Below are positions 9,903 to 19,017 of a stretch of DNA of 64,000 nucleotides, piece after piece. The stretch is from Streptomyces longhuiensis (GTDB lineage Bacteria > Actinomycetota > Actinomycetes > Streptomycetales > Streptomycetaceae). Numbering within the stretch: the stretch's first letter is position 1; the number at the start of each line of letters is the position of its first letter. The translations under genes and the position numbers were made by a program. The stretch covers positions 4,041,501-4,105,500 of the forward strand of contig NZ_CP085173.1 of assembly GCF_020616555.1 (NCBI RefSeq), read 5' to 3'. The notes under the pieces were generated by a model that saw only the letters and a program-made list of their open reading frames with translations, was not told the origin of the DNA and did not search any database.

Positions 9903-11246
9903 ATGAACACAGCGGACCTTGGCCTGCCGGTGGATGTTCCGTCGACAGCACTCTTCACCGATCACTACGAGCTCACGATGCTCCAGGCCGCGCTCAAGGC
10001 GGGCACGGCCGACCGGCGCTCGGTCTTCGAGGTCTTCACGCGCAGGCTGCCCGAGGGCCGCCGCTACGGCGTCGTGGCAGGCACCGGCCGGGTACTGGAC
10101 GCCGTCGAGAACTTCCGGTTCGACGCCCGCGAACTGGGCTTCCTGCGCGAGCGCGGCATCGTCGACGAACGAACCCTCGAACGGCTGGCCGACTACCGCT
10201 TCAGCGGTGACATCTGGGGCTACCCCGAGGGCGAGGTGTACTTCCCCGGCTCCCCCATCCTGCGGGTCGAGGGCTCCTTCGCGGAGTGCGTCCTCCTGGA
10301 GACGGTGATCCTCTCCATCCTCAACCACGACTCGGCGATCGCCGCCGCAGCCTCCCGCATGGCCTCCGCCGCGGGCGGCCGGCCCCTGATCGAGATGGGC
10401 GCGCGCCGCACGCACGAGCTGGCCGCCGTCGCCGCGTCCCGCGCCGCGTACGTGGGCGGCTTCGCCACCACGTCGGACCTCGCGGCCGGGTTCCGGTACG
10501 GGATCCCGACCGTCGGCACGTCCGCGCACGCCTTCACCCTGCTGCACGACACCGAGCGCGACGCGTTCCGCGCGCAGGTCGACTCCCTCGGCGAGGGCAC
10601 GACCCTGCTCGTGGACACGTACGACGTCACGGAGGCCGTGCGCCTCGCCGTGGAGATCGCCGGGCCCGGGCTCGGCGCCGTGCGCATCGATTCGGGAGAC
10701 CTGCTGCTCGTCGCGCACCGGGTGCGCGGGCAGCTCGACGAGCTCGGCGCCACCGAGACGAAGATCGTCGTCACCTCCGACCTCGACGAGTACGCCATCG
10801 CCTCGCTCGCGGCCGCACCCGTGGACGCGTACGGGGTGGGGACGCAGCTGGTCACCGGCTCGGGGCACCCGACGTGCTCGATGGTCTACAAGATCGTCGC
10901 GCGCGCGGAGTCCGCCGATCCGAAGGCGCCGCTGCTGCCCGTGGCGAAGAAGTCCATGGGCGCGAAGACGTCCGTGGGCGGCCGCAAGTGGGCCGCGCGG
11001 CGACGCGACGAACAGGGGGTGGCCGAGGCCGAGGTGCTCGGCACCGGTCCCGTCCCGGCCGACCTGGTCGACCGACAGCTCCTGGTCGAGCTGGTCAAGG
11101 GCGGCACGGTCGTGGCCCGCGAGCCGCTGGACGCGGTGCGCGAGCGGCACATCGAGGCGCTCGACGGGCTGCCGCTCTCGGCGAAGCAGCTGTCGCGCGG
11201 GGAAGCGGTGATCCCTACGGAGTATCTGGTGAACACGCCCGTTTAA
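9903..11246 (+). CDS. pncB: Nicotinate phosphoribosyltransferase
   Basis: A 447-aa enzyme that makes nicotinate mononucleotide from nicotinate and PRPP in NAD salvage. The N-terminus ALFTDHYELTMLQAAL, the EMGARRTHELAAV region, the VRIDSGDLLLVAHRVR phosphate-binding segment and YGVGTQLVTGSG are family hallmarks. It is followed 73 bases later by the nicotinamidase gene pncA, which supplies its substrate. Confidence 0.93.
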   Translation: MNTADLGLPVDVPSTALFTDHYELTMLQAALKAGTADRRSVFEVFTRRLPEGRRYGVVAGTGRVLDAVENFRFDARELGFLRERGIVDERTLERLADYRFSGDIWGYPEGEVYFPGSPILRVEGSFAECVLLETVILSILNHDSAIAAAASRMASAAGGRPLIEMGARRTHELAAVAASRAAYVGGFATTSDLAAGFRYGIPTVGTSAHAFTLLHDTERDAFRAQVDSLGEGTTLLVDTYDVTEAVRLAVEIAGPGLGAVRIDSGDLLLVAHRVRGQLDELGATETKIVVTSDLDEYAIASLAAAPVDAYGVGTQLVTGSGHPTCSMVYKIVARAESADPKAPLLPVAKKSMGAKTSVGGRKWAARRRDEQGVAEAEVLGTGPVPADLVDRQLLVELVKGGTVVAREPLDAVRERHIEALDGLPLSAKQLSRGEAVIPTEYLVNTPV

Positions 11247-11319
11247 CGGTCAAATGTCCTCTCCCGCAACGCACTTCAAGTCTCTACGCTCGAAGTCTCC
11301 CAGCAGAAGGACACCTCCT

Positions 11320-11904
11320 ATGCGCCGCGCATTGATCGTCGTAGATGTGCAGAACGACTTCTGCGAGGGCGGCAGCCTCGCGCTGGCGGGCGGGGCCGAT
11401 GTGGCCGCGGCCGTCACCGAGCTGATCGGGCAGGCGCCGGCCGGGTACCGGCACGTCGTGGCCACCCGCGATCACCACATCGCGCCCGGTGACCACTTCT
11501 CCGAGTCCCCGGACTACGTCCACTCCTGGCCCGCGCACTGCGTGGCGGGCACGGAGGGCATCGGGTTCCACCCGAACTTCGCGCCCGTCGTCGCGTCCGG
11601 CGCGATCGACGCCGTCTTCGACAAGGGGGCGTACGCGGCCGCGTACAGCGGGTTCGAGGGGCTCGACGAGAACGGGGTGTCCCTGGCGGACTGGCTCCGC
11701 GCGCGGGGGATCACCGAGGTGGATGTGGTCGGGCTCGCCACGGATCACTGCGTTCGCGCCACCGCGCTGGACGCGGTGCGGGAGGGGTTTCGGGTTCAGG
11801 TGCTGCTCGATCTGACGGCCGGAGTGGCCGCGGGGACCACCGCGGCGGCGCTGGACGAGATGCGGGCGGCCGGGGTCGAGCTGTCGGGGAAGCCGGTCGT
11901 CTGA
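11320..11904 (+). CDS. pncA: Nicotinamidase (isochorismatase-fold)
   Basis: A 194-aa cysteine hydrolase converting nicotinamide to nicotinate. The Asp-Lys-Cys triad is visible as ALIVVDVQNDFCEGG (D9), FDKGAYAAAYSGFEG and GLATDHCVRATALDA. The DHH/DHF region (ATRDHHIAPGDHF) supplies the metal ligands. ATG 11320 is preceded by AGAAGGA. Together with pncB it forms a nicotinamide recycling unit. Confidence 0.92.
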   Translation: MRRALIVVDVQNDFCEGGSLALAGGADVAAAVTELIGQAPAGYRHVVATRDHHIAPGDHFSESPDYVHSWPAHCVAGTEGIGFHPNFAPVVASGAIDAVFDKGAYAAAYSGFEGLDENGVSLADWLRARGITEVDVVGLATDHCVRATALDAVREGFRVQVLLDLTAGVAAGTTAAALDEMRAAGVELSGKPVV

Positions 11905-11974
11905 GCGGCTGCTTCCTCTCCCCCCGGCCCGCCCCCTCCCGAAAGACCTGGAGCTCTGCCCCAGGCCACGCCCC

Positions 11975-12421
11975 TCAGACTCCCGAAGGGCTGGAGTGGC
12001 CGGCCTGACCGGAAGAAGCGCCGAAGAAGCCTGCGTGGCCCGCCCTGGAATAGCCGGCGCCGGGATGGCCCGCCGGGCTGGAGGCCGAGCTGGAATAGCC
12101 GGGCCGGTCGGGATGTCTCGGTCTCATGAGCGCTCTGATCGGGTGCCAGAGTTCGCCCGCCGTGCAGCGGGGGGCGGCTCGCCAGAGCAGGCCGTCCGGG
12201 TGGTGCAGGACCGCTGTGACCTCGTCGGGCGTGGGGGGCTCCGCGTTGCCCCTCAGGTAGATCGCCCGCAGGCCCAGGTTACGCAGCCGGGTCAGGGCGC
12301 GGGCGCGGTTCGCCGCGTGCACCAGGACCCGTACCGCACCGTCGTCCGGCGACGGGCTGGGCACGGTCAGTGCCACCACCACTCTGCCGTTCGGCAGCTT
12401 GCAGAACCCTCCTGCGGACAT
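11975..12421 (-). CDS. Hypothetical protein with Ser/Gly/Pro-rich tail
   Basis: A 148-aa protein. The first 100 residues look folded (KLPNGRVVVALTVPSPSPDDGAVRVLVHAANRARALTRLRNLGLRAIYLRG) and end with a conserved-looking WHPIRALMRPRHPDRP. The last 45 residues are Ser/Ala/Gly/His repeats (GYSRAGHAG-like). I do not recognise a family. The ATG at 12421 is preceded by GGGGGTG. The low-complexity tail may be lineage-specific. Confidence 0.6.
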   Translation of the reverse strand: MSAGGFCKLPNGRVVVALTVPSPSPDDGAVRVLVHAANRARALTRLRNLGLRAIYLRGNAEPPTPDEVTAVLHHPDGLLWRAAPRCTAGELWHPIRALMRPRHPDRPGYSSSASSPAGHPGAGYSRAGHAGFFGASSGQAGHSSPSGV

Positions 12422-12543
12422 GATTGTCACACCCCCGTGAGACGTAGTGTCAATAAGAAACCCACAGGACGCACCTAAACACGATCGGCCGCCGCCCGCT
12501 AGAGGGCGACGGCCGATCATGCTCTGACCTGCGGCGATGTGGA

Positions 12544-14940
12544 TTACTTCGCCGAAGGGCCCACCTTCACCGTGATCGACGAGCCGTCGAGCGGCTGCCC
12601 GACGATCGAGATCCGGGTGTTGGTGTCAGTTGTCTGGACACTGCCGGTCGGGTTCTCCTTGTACCAGTACGTGCCCTTGTGGTCGTCGAAGACCGGAACG
12701 CCCAGCTGTGCCGGGATCTTGGTCTCGACGCCGAGCTTGTGCAGCGAGAAGCCCCGGTTCGGGAACCAGCTGAACGCGGCGTCGTACGGCTGGATCTTGT
12801 TGGTGATGTATTTGCCGTCGGCCCACTTGAGCGGCTTGGCGTGGGCGTCGACCGGCAGGATCAGACCCTTGCCGGGGTGCTGGCCGACGTTGTTGTTGCG
12901 CTGCGAGGTGTCCCACTGCCAGATCATCAGGCCGGGACGGTACGAGTAGTGCTCGACCCAGTCGTTCTTCGCACCGCCGTCACGCCAACCGAAGTTGTAC
13001 GGACCGACCTTGAGGGTCTTGTCGTACGAGACGTACTGGCGGTTCTCCGCGAGGTAGAACTGCGGGAAGTCGCCCGTCACGGAGGCACCGACGCGGGAGA
13101 AGCCGCGCGCGGTCCAGCCGTTGTCGTCACCCTCGGCGTTGTCGGTGAACAGCGCCTGGCCGTCCGCCTTGACGGTGAGGTTGTCGGCGGTGAAGCCCAT
13201 GCCGCCGGCGCCGCCGTCCGTCTTGTAGCGGAAGCGGACGCTGATCTTCTTGCCCGCGTAGGCGTCCAACGGGAACACCAGGTGCTGGAACTTGCCGGAG
13301 ACGCCGGTCAGGGCCGGCTTGTCGCCGCCGTCGCGCGGGATGGTGACGCCGTCGGCGGTGCCGTCGATCGTCTTCCAGCTGGCGCCGTCGTCCGAGGACA
13401 CCTGCGTGTACAGGTAGTCGTAGTCCTTCTCGATGTCGTACCAGCCGTCGAGTTCGAGGGCCGCCTTCGACTTGCCGGTCAGATCGACCGGGCGCGTCAG
13501 GGTGTTGGAGAGGTCGTCACCGTAGTCCGACCACCACTGCTTCGCGCCCTCGGTGGGCTTCACGATGTCGGTGGTGACGTTCTTCTTCTCGGGCAGCTCG
13601 ACGACGAGGGCCTGCTTGCGCTTGGTGTTGTACTCCGAAACACCCAGCGTGTGCGTCGACTTGGTCGCCGCCTTGGCCTTGTCGTAGTTGAGCCAGCCCA
13701 GCTGCAGCTTGTCCCAGGCGGTCATGTCGCCCGGCATGTCGCCGATGGAGTCCTTGCCGGTGCCGAGCCAGGAGCCGGCCGACATCAGGGACCAGAAGCC
13801 GACCGAGTTCTCGCCGCTGTACGTGGTGTCGTACAGGTCGGGCAGGCCCAGGTCGTGGCCGTACTCGTGGGCGAAGACGCCGAGGCCGCCGTTCTCCGGC
13901 TGCATCGTGTAGTCGCCGACCCAGATGCCGGTGTCGCCGACCGGGGTGCCGCCCGCCTTGAAGCCGGCCGGGCCCGTGTCGCCGTCGTCGCGGCCGTAGG
14001 CGTAACCGCGGTGCGCCCAGAGGGAGTCGCCACCCTGCGCGCCGCCGCCGGCCGACCCGTCCTCGCCCGCGTGGACGATCTGGAAGTGGTCGATGTAGCC
14101 GTCGGGCTCGTTGAAGTTGCCGTCGTTGTCGTGGTCGGTGCGGTCCCACTGGTCGTACTGGGACAGGTCCGCCTTGATGTCGGCGTCGGACTTGCCGGCC
14201 GCCTTCTGCTGCTCGACCCACGCGGTCACGCCGTCGCGGACCAGGTCCTCGACGTTCGGGCAGTTGTCGGCGCCGCAGTAGTTGGAGCCGTAACGCGCCT
14301 CGTTGTAGGGGACCTTGACCCAGTCCGAGACCTCGCCGTCGACCGAGTAGCGGCCCGACGACGTCTTCTCGTAGTAGGTCTTCAGCGAGTCGACTCCCTT
14401 GCCCGTACCGAAGTACAGGTCCTGGAAGTGCTTGCTGCTGTAGTCCTTCTGCCAGGCCGTGCTGTTGTTCTTGGCACGGTCCGGCTCGGCTATCTGGTTG
14501 TGCAGCGGGCCGGGCGTACCGCCGTACTTGGGCTTCAGGTCAGGCGTGTCGTCGTCGGCGCGGTCGACCAGCGTCGTGTTGTCGACCTTGTCGCCGAACT
14601 CCGTCAGGATCGTGAAGATCTTGTCGGTCCGCTCCCGGCCCAGCTCGACGTACTTGTCCTTGCCGAGCTGCACGACCTGCGAGCCGTCGCGCTTGACGAC
14701 CTTCGACTTCCCGGAGAGCACCTGCTCCAGCGCGGTCTTGCGCTGCTGCTCCATCTGCTGGCTGAAGGGGCCGCCGATGACGTGCCCCTTGCCCCCGTAC
14801 GTCTTGCCGTGCGACGTGGAACTTCCTACGGCCGGGGTGTCGGCCTGGGCGCCCGTCGCGAGGACCGATCCGGCAGCCGCGGTCGCGGCCAGCGTCACGA
14901 GCACGGCGGCGGATCTCAACGCCCGTCTCTTGGTGGTCAC
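12544..14940 (-). CDS. Secreted M6-family metalloprotease (immune inhibitor A-like)
   Basis: A 798-aa secreted zinc protease. The N-terminus has a signal peptide (KRR, hydrophobic stretch, cleavage near AQA-DTP), then a pro-region, then the catalytic M6 domain with HEYGHDLGLPDLYDT around residue 358. The C-terminal half has carbohydrate/lectin-like beta domains. Homologues (InhA) degrade host or environmental proteins; a nutritional or developmental protease role is likely in Streptomyces. The GTG start has GGAGGAGGGG upstream. It is monocistronic. Confidence 0.87.
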   Translation of the reverse strand: MTTKRRALRSAAVLVTLAATAAAGSVLATGAQADTPAVGSSTSHGKTYGGKGHVIGGPFSQQMEQQRKTALEQVLSGKSKVVKRDGSQVVQLGKDKYVELGRERTDKIFTILTEFGDKVDNTTLVDRADDDTPDLKPKYGGTPGPLHNQIAEPDRAKNNSTAWQKDYSSKHFQDLYFGTGKGVDSLKTYYEKTSSGRYSVDGEVSDWVKVPYNEARYGSNYCGADNCPNVEDLVRDGVTAWVEQQKAAGKSDADIKADLSQYDQWDRTDHDNDGNFNEPDGYIDHFQIVHAGEDGSAGGGAQGGDSLWAHRGYAYGRDDGDTGPAGFKAGGTPVGDTGIWVGDYTMQPENGGLGVFAHEYGHDLGLPDLYDTTYSGENSVGFWSLMSAGSWLGTGKDSIGDMPGDMTAWDKLQLGWLNYDKAKAATKSTHTLGVSEYNTKRKQALVVELPEKKNVTTDIVKPTEGAKQWWSDYGDDLSNTLTRPVDLTGKSKAALELDGWYDIEKDYDYLYTQVSSDDGASWKTIDGTADGVTIPRDGGDKPALTGVSGKFQHLVFPLDAYAGKKISVRFRYKTDGGAGGMGFTADNLTVKADGQALFTDNAEGDDNGWTARGFSRVGASVTGDFPQFYLAENRQYVSYDKTLKVGPYNFGWRDGGAKNDWVEHYSYRPGLMIWQWDTSQRNNNVGQHPGKGLILPVDAHAKPLKWADGKYITNKIQPYDAAFSWFPNRGFSLHKLGVETKIPAQLGVPVFDDHKGTYWYKENPTGSVQTTDTNTRISIVGQPLDGSSITVKVGPSAK

Positions 14941-15337
14941 TTGATGGTTCCCCTCCTCCGTGGCGTTTCAGCCACGTGTCACAAGTGACGCTATTTGACC
15001 GGAGGTGAAGGAGAAATAACAGACCTTGACTGGGGCAACCGAAGTGCACTATGCAGTGGGACGGCACCGCTATCCGGACGCGGACTTCCTCCCAACGGGC
15101 GCGCCGAACCGTCCACTTCGTGGACTCGGTGACTCCGTGCGCCCCCTGTGCACCGGCACCGTGGGTTAGGTCACGCTTACCGCCCGTTCCTCTCGGGCAT
15201 GCGTCGGAATAGAGTCATTTGACGGCGCGCTACGGCAAAGTCGACCCGGCTCCGCACCCGTTACATATGCAGCTGCCAATGGCTCCTGCCATACGCCAGT
15301 GAAGCAAGCATCCGCTGTCCCGAGGACGGATAACGCC
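14941..15337. other. Divergent promoter region, protease / small membrane protein
   Basis: About 400 bases without a gene lie between the divergent M6 protease and the small membrane protein. It must hold both promoters. I see no convincing operator or RNA structure. Confidence 0.4.
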
Positions 15338-15667
15338 ATGCCGCGTCCGACTGCCGCACAGCTCGCCTACGGTTCCGCGACCGTGATCTTCTCGACACTC
15401 GCCATGCTGCTGTTGTCGCAGACGAGTTCGGGCCTCGGTGTCGCGGTCATCGCCCTGGCCGCACTCGGCCTCGGTCTCCTCGTGGCACTGACGGTGCCCC
15501 TGCCGAAGTCGCGGCCCGCCGCAGCGCCGGCCGCCACTGCCGCCGCGGCCGAGGAGCGGGTGACGGTCCGGCGAGCGACTGTGCCCTCCGTGGCCGCCCC
15601 GCAGGCCGCCCCCGAGTCCGTGTACGAGGTCGCGCCGTCCGGCACACGCGGACCGGCGGGCCCGTGA
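15338..15667 (+). CDS. Small membrane protein, two predicted TM segments
   Basis: A 109-aa protein with two hydrophobic helices (about residues 9-27 and 33-50, the second AVIALAALGLGLLVALTVPL) followed by an Ala/Pro-rich cytoplasmic tail with a basic RVTVRRATV patch. ATG 15338 has GAGGACGGA upstream; an earlier in-frame GTG or ATG lacks one. Function unknown. Similar small proteins lie at this place in other Streptomyces (from memory). Confidence 0.7.
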   Translation: MPRPTAAQLAYGSATVIFSTLAMLLLSQTSSGLGVAVIALAALGLGLLVALTVPLPKSRPAAAPAATAAAAEERVTVRRATVPSVAAPQAAPESVYEVAPSGTRGPAGP

Positions 15668-15703
15668 CCCACGGACCCGCCGGAAGCACCACCCCGCGCC
15701 TGC

Positions 15704-16483
15704 TCAGCCGGTGCTGACCACCACCGTCTTCGCGGCCTTGTCGTGCAGGCCCTGCTTGTAGGGCTTGTCGAAGAAGCTCCAGCCGCCACAGATCGCGGTC
15801 CAGATGCAGGCGCAGCAGAACACCGCGGGCAGCCACAGGACCGCGGCGCGCACCAGGTTGGTCTGGACGCTGGGCGTGGCACCGTCGTTGAGGTTCGCCA
15901 CGCGCAGCTTGAGCAGCCGCTTGCCCAGCGTCTGGCCGGTCCTCGCGGTCATGAAGGTGTCGTACCCGATGTAGAGGACCGCGGCGAGGACGGACTGGCC
16001 GAACTGCCTGCCGTACTGGATCTTGTCGGGGTTCGTCTGGTACGCGGCGACCCCGAACGCCCAGGACAGCAGCCCCACGACGATGCTGACCAGGATGATG
16101 TCGATGATCCGCGCGAGCACCCGCTTGCCGCTGTCCGCCAGCGGCGGCATCCCGGCCAGCGGGTCATCCCCGTAGGGACCGCCACCGTAGGGGTCACCCT
16201 CGTAGGGGCCACCTCCACCACCACCGCCGTACGGGGGCGGCGGGGTGCCGCCGGGCGGGGGCGGCGGGGAGTCGTACGGATTCCCCGAGCCCGGAGGGTT
16301 CTGGGGGTTCTGGGGGCCCTGGGGATTCTGAGGGCCCTGTGGATTCTGAGGGTCCTGCGGAGTCCCGTACGGGTCCTGGGGGCCGTCGTACGGTGAGCCG
16401 CCGCCCTGGGACGGCGGTGGCTTTCTGAACGGGTCGTCTTCCGGGGGCTGGCCTGAGCCGGGGGGCGGCGGTTCGGAGCTCAT
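15704..16483 (-). CDS. RDD-family membrane protein with Pro/Gly-rich N-terminus
   Basis: A 259-aa protein. The first 115 residues are very rich in Pro, Gly, Asn and Tyr with repeated NPQGPQ-type units. The C-terminal half is an RDD domain: KRVLARIIDIILVSIVVGLLSW, a second helix, GQTLGKRLLKLRVANLNDG, and a third helix with Cys (LPAVFCCACIW). RDD proteins are small polytopic membrane proteins of mostly unknown role. It is adjacent to a second RDD gene on the same strand, probably a tandem duplication with diverged tails. Confidence 0.8.
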   Translation of the reverse strand: MSSEPPPPGSGQPPEDDPFRKPPPSQGGGSPYDGPQDPYGTPQDPQNPQGPQNPQGPQNPQNPPGSGNPYDSPPPPPGGTPPPPYGGGGGGGPYEGDPYGGGPYGDDPLAGMPPLADSGKRVLARIIDIILVSIVVGLLSWAFGVAAYQTNPDKIQYGRQFGQSVLAAVLYIGYDTFMTARTGQTLGKRLLKLRVANLNDGATPSVQTNLVRAAVLWLPAVFCCACIWTAICGGWSFFDKPYKQGLHDKAAKTVVVSTG

Positions 16484-16582
16484 GGCCCGAGTCGACCGCG
16501 AACCCCCCGATTCCGCATCCGGCGAGCCGCCGTCCGGAGTACGACGGCTCGCCCGTGCGGCGACCGAGCGGGACGGCCCGGG

Positions 16583-18265
16583 TCAGCCCGCCACGAACGT
16601 ACGGGCCGCCTTGTCGTGCCAGCACTGGCGCCACGGCCGGTCGAACAGGCACCACAGCACGCCGAGGACGCCGATGACCAGCAGGCCGGTCACGCTGTAC
16701 ACCAGCCAGCGCCGCAGCGCCGCGCCGAACGTCGGCGCCTCGTGCTCCTCGATGTCCCGCACCTGGAGTCCGCACACCTTCTTGCCCAGGGTGCGGCCCC
16801 ACTTGGCGGTCGGCAGGGCCTCGTAGAGGACGCCGGCGACGAGGAGGACGGCGAGGACGATGCCGAGGTAGGCGCCCGTCGTGCCGTCCAGCAGCCAGAC
16901 CGTGGCCTCGCGGCCCGACGCCTTCGCCGCGTCGATCTTCCCGTCGATGTGGTCGATGGCCTTGGTGCCGAGCGGGACCGCCGCCACCGCGGTGACCGCG
17001 CCGAGCACCACCGAGTCGATGAGCCGCGCGGCAAGACGCCTGCCGAGCCCCGCGGGCCGCGCCGACGCCTGCGCCTGGGCTGCCGCCAGGAACGGGTCGT
17101 TGGCCACGGGCTTCCACGGCGTGACGGGGCCTTCCGGCTCCGCGCGTTCGCCCGCGGCGGGCTGAGCGGAGTGAGCGGGCTGCGCGGACTGAGGCTGGGC
17201 GAGCTGGTGCACCTGCTGCGCCCAGGAGGGCGAACCGCCGCCAGGGCCGGAGGTCATGGGGGTGGCGGAGGCGCCACCGGCGGCCTGCGGCGGGACCACG
17301 CCGGGTCGGCCGGCCTGGGGCTGCTGCGCCGGGGTGAGGGCCTGGGGTGCGTGGGACGCGTGCGCCTGGTGGGGCTGGGGCTGCTGGGCCTGGGGCTGTT
17401 GAGCCGGTCCCTGCGGGGCGAAGCCCGCCTGAGGCTGAGGCTGCTGCGACTGGGCGCCGGACCGGGGCTGGGCGTCGGCCTGCTGGGGCGCGGGCTGCTG
17501 GGCCGCCTGCGGATGCTGGGCGAGTGGCTGTTGGGGCTGAGCCTGCTGGGGCTGCGCTTGCTGATCCAGCTGGCCCTGAAGCTGACCCGGAACCTGCTGA
17601 CTCCGCTGCCCCTGACCCTGCACCGCAGGTCCTTGCCGGCCCGGCACCTGACCCTGCTGTCCCTGAACCGCAGGACCTTGTCGGCCCGGCCCCTGACGAG
17701 CGGACAGCGCTCGCATCGTCATCGTGCCCTCGGGACGGTCCGTGGGCGGGGTGGGGCGGCGGAACGTGACGGTCCCGTCCGTGGACGGCGTCGGGAGCTC
17801 CGGCTGCGCCGGGCGGTTCGCGCCCGCACCGTCCGCACGCGCCTGCTGCTGTTGCTGCTGCTGCTGTTGCTGCTGTTGCTGCGGAGCGGGCACGCGCGGG
17901 TCGGTGCCCCAGGACACGCGGCGGTCCTGCTCGCCGCCGAAGCCGGTCTGGCGGGACGCGTCCGCCTGCCAGGCCGTGGCGGGTTCGGGTGCGGCCGGCT
18001 CGTCCGAGTACCGCTCCGGCTCCTCGTCGAGGAAGACCGGGCCGGTCTCCTCGACGGACGCGGGCGCGGGCGCAGGCGTGGGGGCGGGGGCCGGGGTCAC
18101 CCCGGCGGGGGCCGCGAGGGGTTCGCCGTCGGACGGGGCCGGGCGGCTCGTGCCGGGCACCCACGCGGCACCGTTCCAGTACCGGACATATCCGGGAATG
18201 GACGGGTCGGGGTAGTACCCGTCGCGGGGCCTGTCGTCGCCGGGTGCCGGAGTTGGGGCGCTCAT
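16583..18265 (-). CDS. RDD-family membrane protein with DUF2510 domain and Gln-rich linker
   Basis: A 560-aa protein with three parts. Residues about 15-40 match DUF2510 (GYYPDPSIPGYVRYWNGAAWV), a small Trp-rich domain. Then follow about 340 residues of Gln/Pro/Ala-rich low complexity, including a run of 13 Gln. The C-terminus is an RDD domain (GLGRRLAARLIDSVVLGAVTA, GRTLGKKVCGLQVRDI). DUF2510-RDD fusions are common in actinobacteria and are thought to be envelope proteins. ATG 18265 begins the DUF2510-containing frame. Confidence 0.8.
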   Translation of the reverse strand: MSAPTPAPGDDRPRDGYYPDPSIPGYVRYWNGAAWVPGTSRPAPSDGEPLAAPAGVTPAPAPTPAPAPASVEETGPVFLDEEPERYSDEPAAPEPATAWQADASRQTGFGGEQDRRVSWGTDPRVPAPQQQQQQQQQQQQQARADGAGANRPAQPELPTPSTDGTVTFRRPTPPTDRPEGTMTMRALSARQGPGRQGPAVQGQQGQVPGRQGPAVQGQGQRSQQVPGQLQGQLDQQAQPQQAQPQQPLAQHPQAAQQPAPQQADAQPRSGAQSQQPQPQAGFAPQGPAQQPQAQQPQPHQAHASHAPQALTPAQQPQAGRPGVVPPQAAGGASATPMTSGPGGGSPSWAQQVHQLAQPQSAQPAHSAQPAAGERAEPEGPVTPWKPVANDPFLAAAQAQASARPAGLGRRLAARLIDSVVLGAVTAVAAVPLGTKAIDHIDGKIDAAKASGREATVWLLDGTTGAYLGIVLAVLLVAGVLYEALPTAKWGRTLGKKVCGLQVRDIEEHEAPTFGAALRRWLVYSVTGLLVIGVLGVLWCLFDRPWRQCWHDKAARTFVAG

Positions 18266-18485
18266 GTCCGTCGTCCCGTATCTGCTCGGGGTTTTGTTGG
18301 GGGTCCACATCTATCAGACCACCGCCCGCCACCGGGCGGGTCCGCCCGTACGGACCACTTTCCGGGGACGCCGAAAAAACTTTCCGGAACTCGCGTAATG
18401 CTCCGCGCCCTTCGCCCTCTCTCCTTGCACGGGCCCGCTCTCGCGAGCCCTCGCACGACCCGTACGAGGAGAGGAAGCGCACGAC

Positions 18486-18965
18486 ATGCACACCGTGGTG
18501 GAACGTGAACTCGAGCTGAAGCTCGTCCTGTCGCCCGAACGCAGCATCCCTGTCCCTGCCCGGCTCACCTACCGGACCGACGACCCGTACGCCGTCCACA
18601 TCGCCTTTCACATCGGCTCCGAGCACCCGGTCCACTGGACGTTCGCGCGCGAGCTGTTCGTGGAGGGGGTCTTCCGGCCGTGCGGGCACGGGGACGTGCG
18701 CGTGTGGCCGACGAAGGTCGACCGCCGCAGCGTCGTCCTCATGGCGCTGAGTTCACCGGACGGCGACGCGCTCCTGGAGGCGCCCGCCGCCGCGGTGTCC
18801 GCCTGGCTGGAGCGGACACTGCGGGTGGTCCCTCCGGGCTCTGAGTCCGAGCGGCTCGGCATCGACGACGGCCTCGCCGAGCTGCTCGCTCCCGCCTCGG
18901 GCCGCGCCGACGACCTGTGGCTGCGCGACCCGTGGCCCTCGGACGAGTCCCAGGACGGTGAGTGA
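18486..18965 (+). CDS. ssgG: SsgA-like protein SsgG (sporulation septum placement)
   Basis: A 159-aa SALP-family protein, confined to sporulating actinomycetes. The family core ELELKLVLSPERSIPVPARLTYRTDDPYAVHIAFH and the PVHWTFARELFVEGVF block are intact. SALPs control cell-wall remodelling; SsgG of S. coelicolor ensures correct septum placement during sporulation (established knowledge). Assignment to SsgG rather than another SALP rests on gene neighbourhood. ATG 18486 is preceded by GAGGAGAGGAAGCG. It is divergent from the large RDD gene. Confidence 0.85.
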   Translation: MHTVVERELELKLVLSPERSIPVPARLTYRTDDPYAVHIAFHIGSEHPVHWTFARELFVEGVFRPCGHGDVRVWPTKVDRRSVVLMALSSPDGDALLEAPAAAVSAWLERTLRVVPPGSESERLGIDDGLAELLAPASGRADDLWLRDPWPSDESQDGE

Positions 18966-19017
18966 GCGCGCGTCCCACGGGGGTGGATGCGGGCCGACCG
19001 ACCAGGAGTGGCGGGCG

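Noticed and set aside
12679..14988. A 769-codon open frame on the plus strand
   Set aside because: It is antisense to the M6 protease gene, has Val/Leu/Arg-rich translation without domains, and exists because high-GC codons leave the complementary frame open.
16616..18508. Plus-strand open frame of 630 codons over the RDD/DUF2510 gene
   Set aside because: Leu-run translation is the reverse of the Gln-rich linker; the minus strand carries real DUF2510 and RDD domains.
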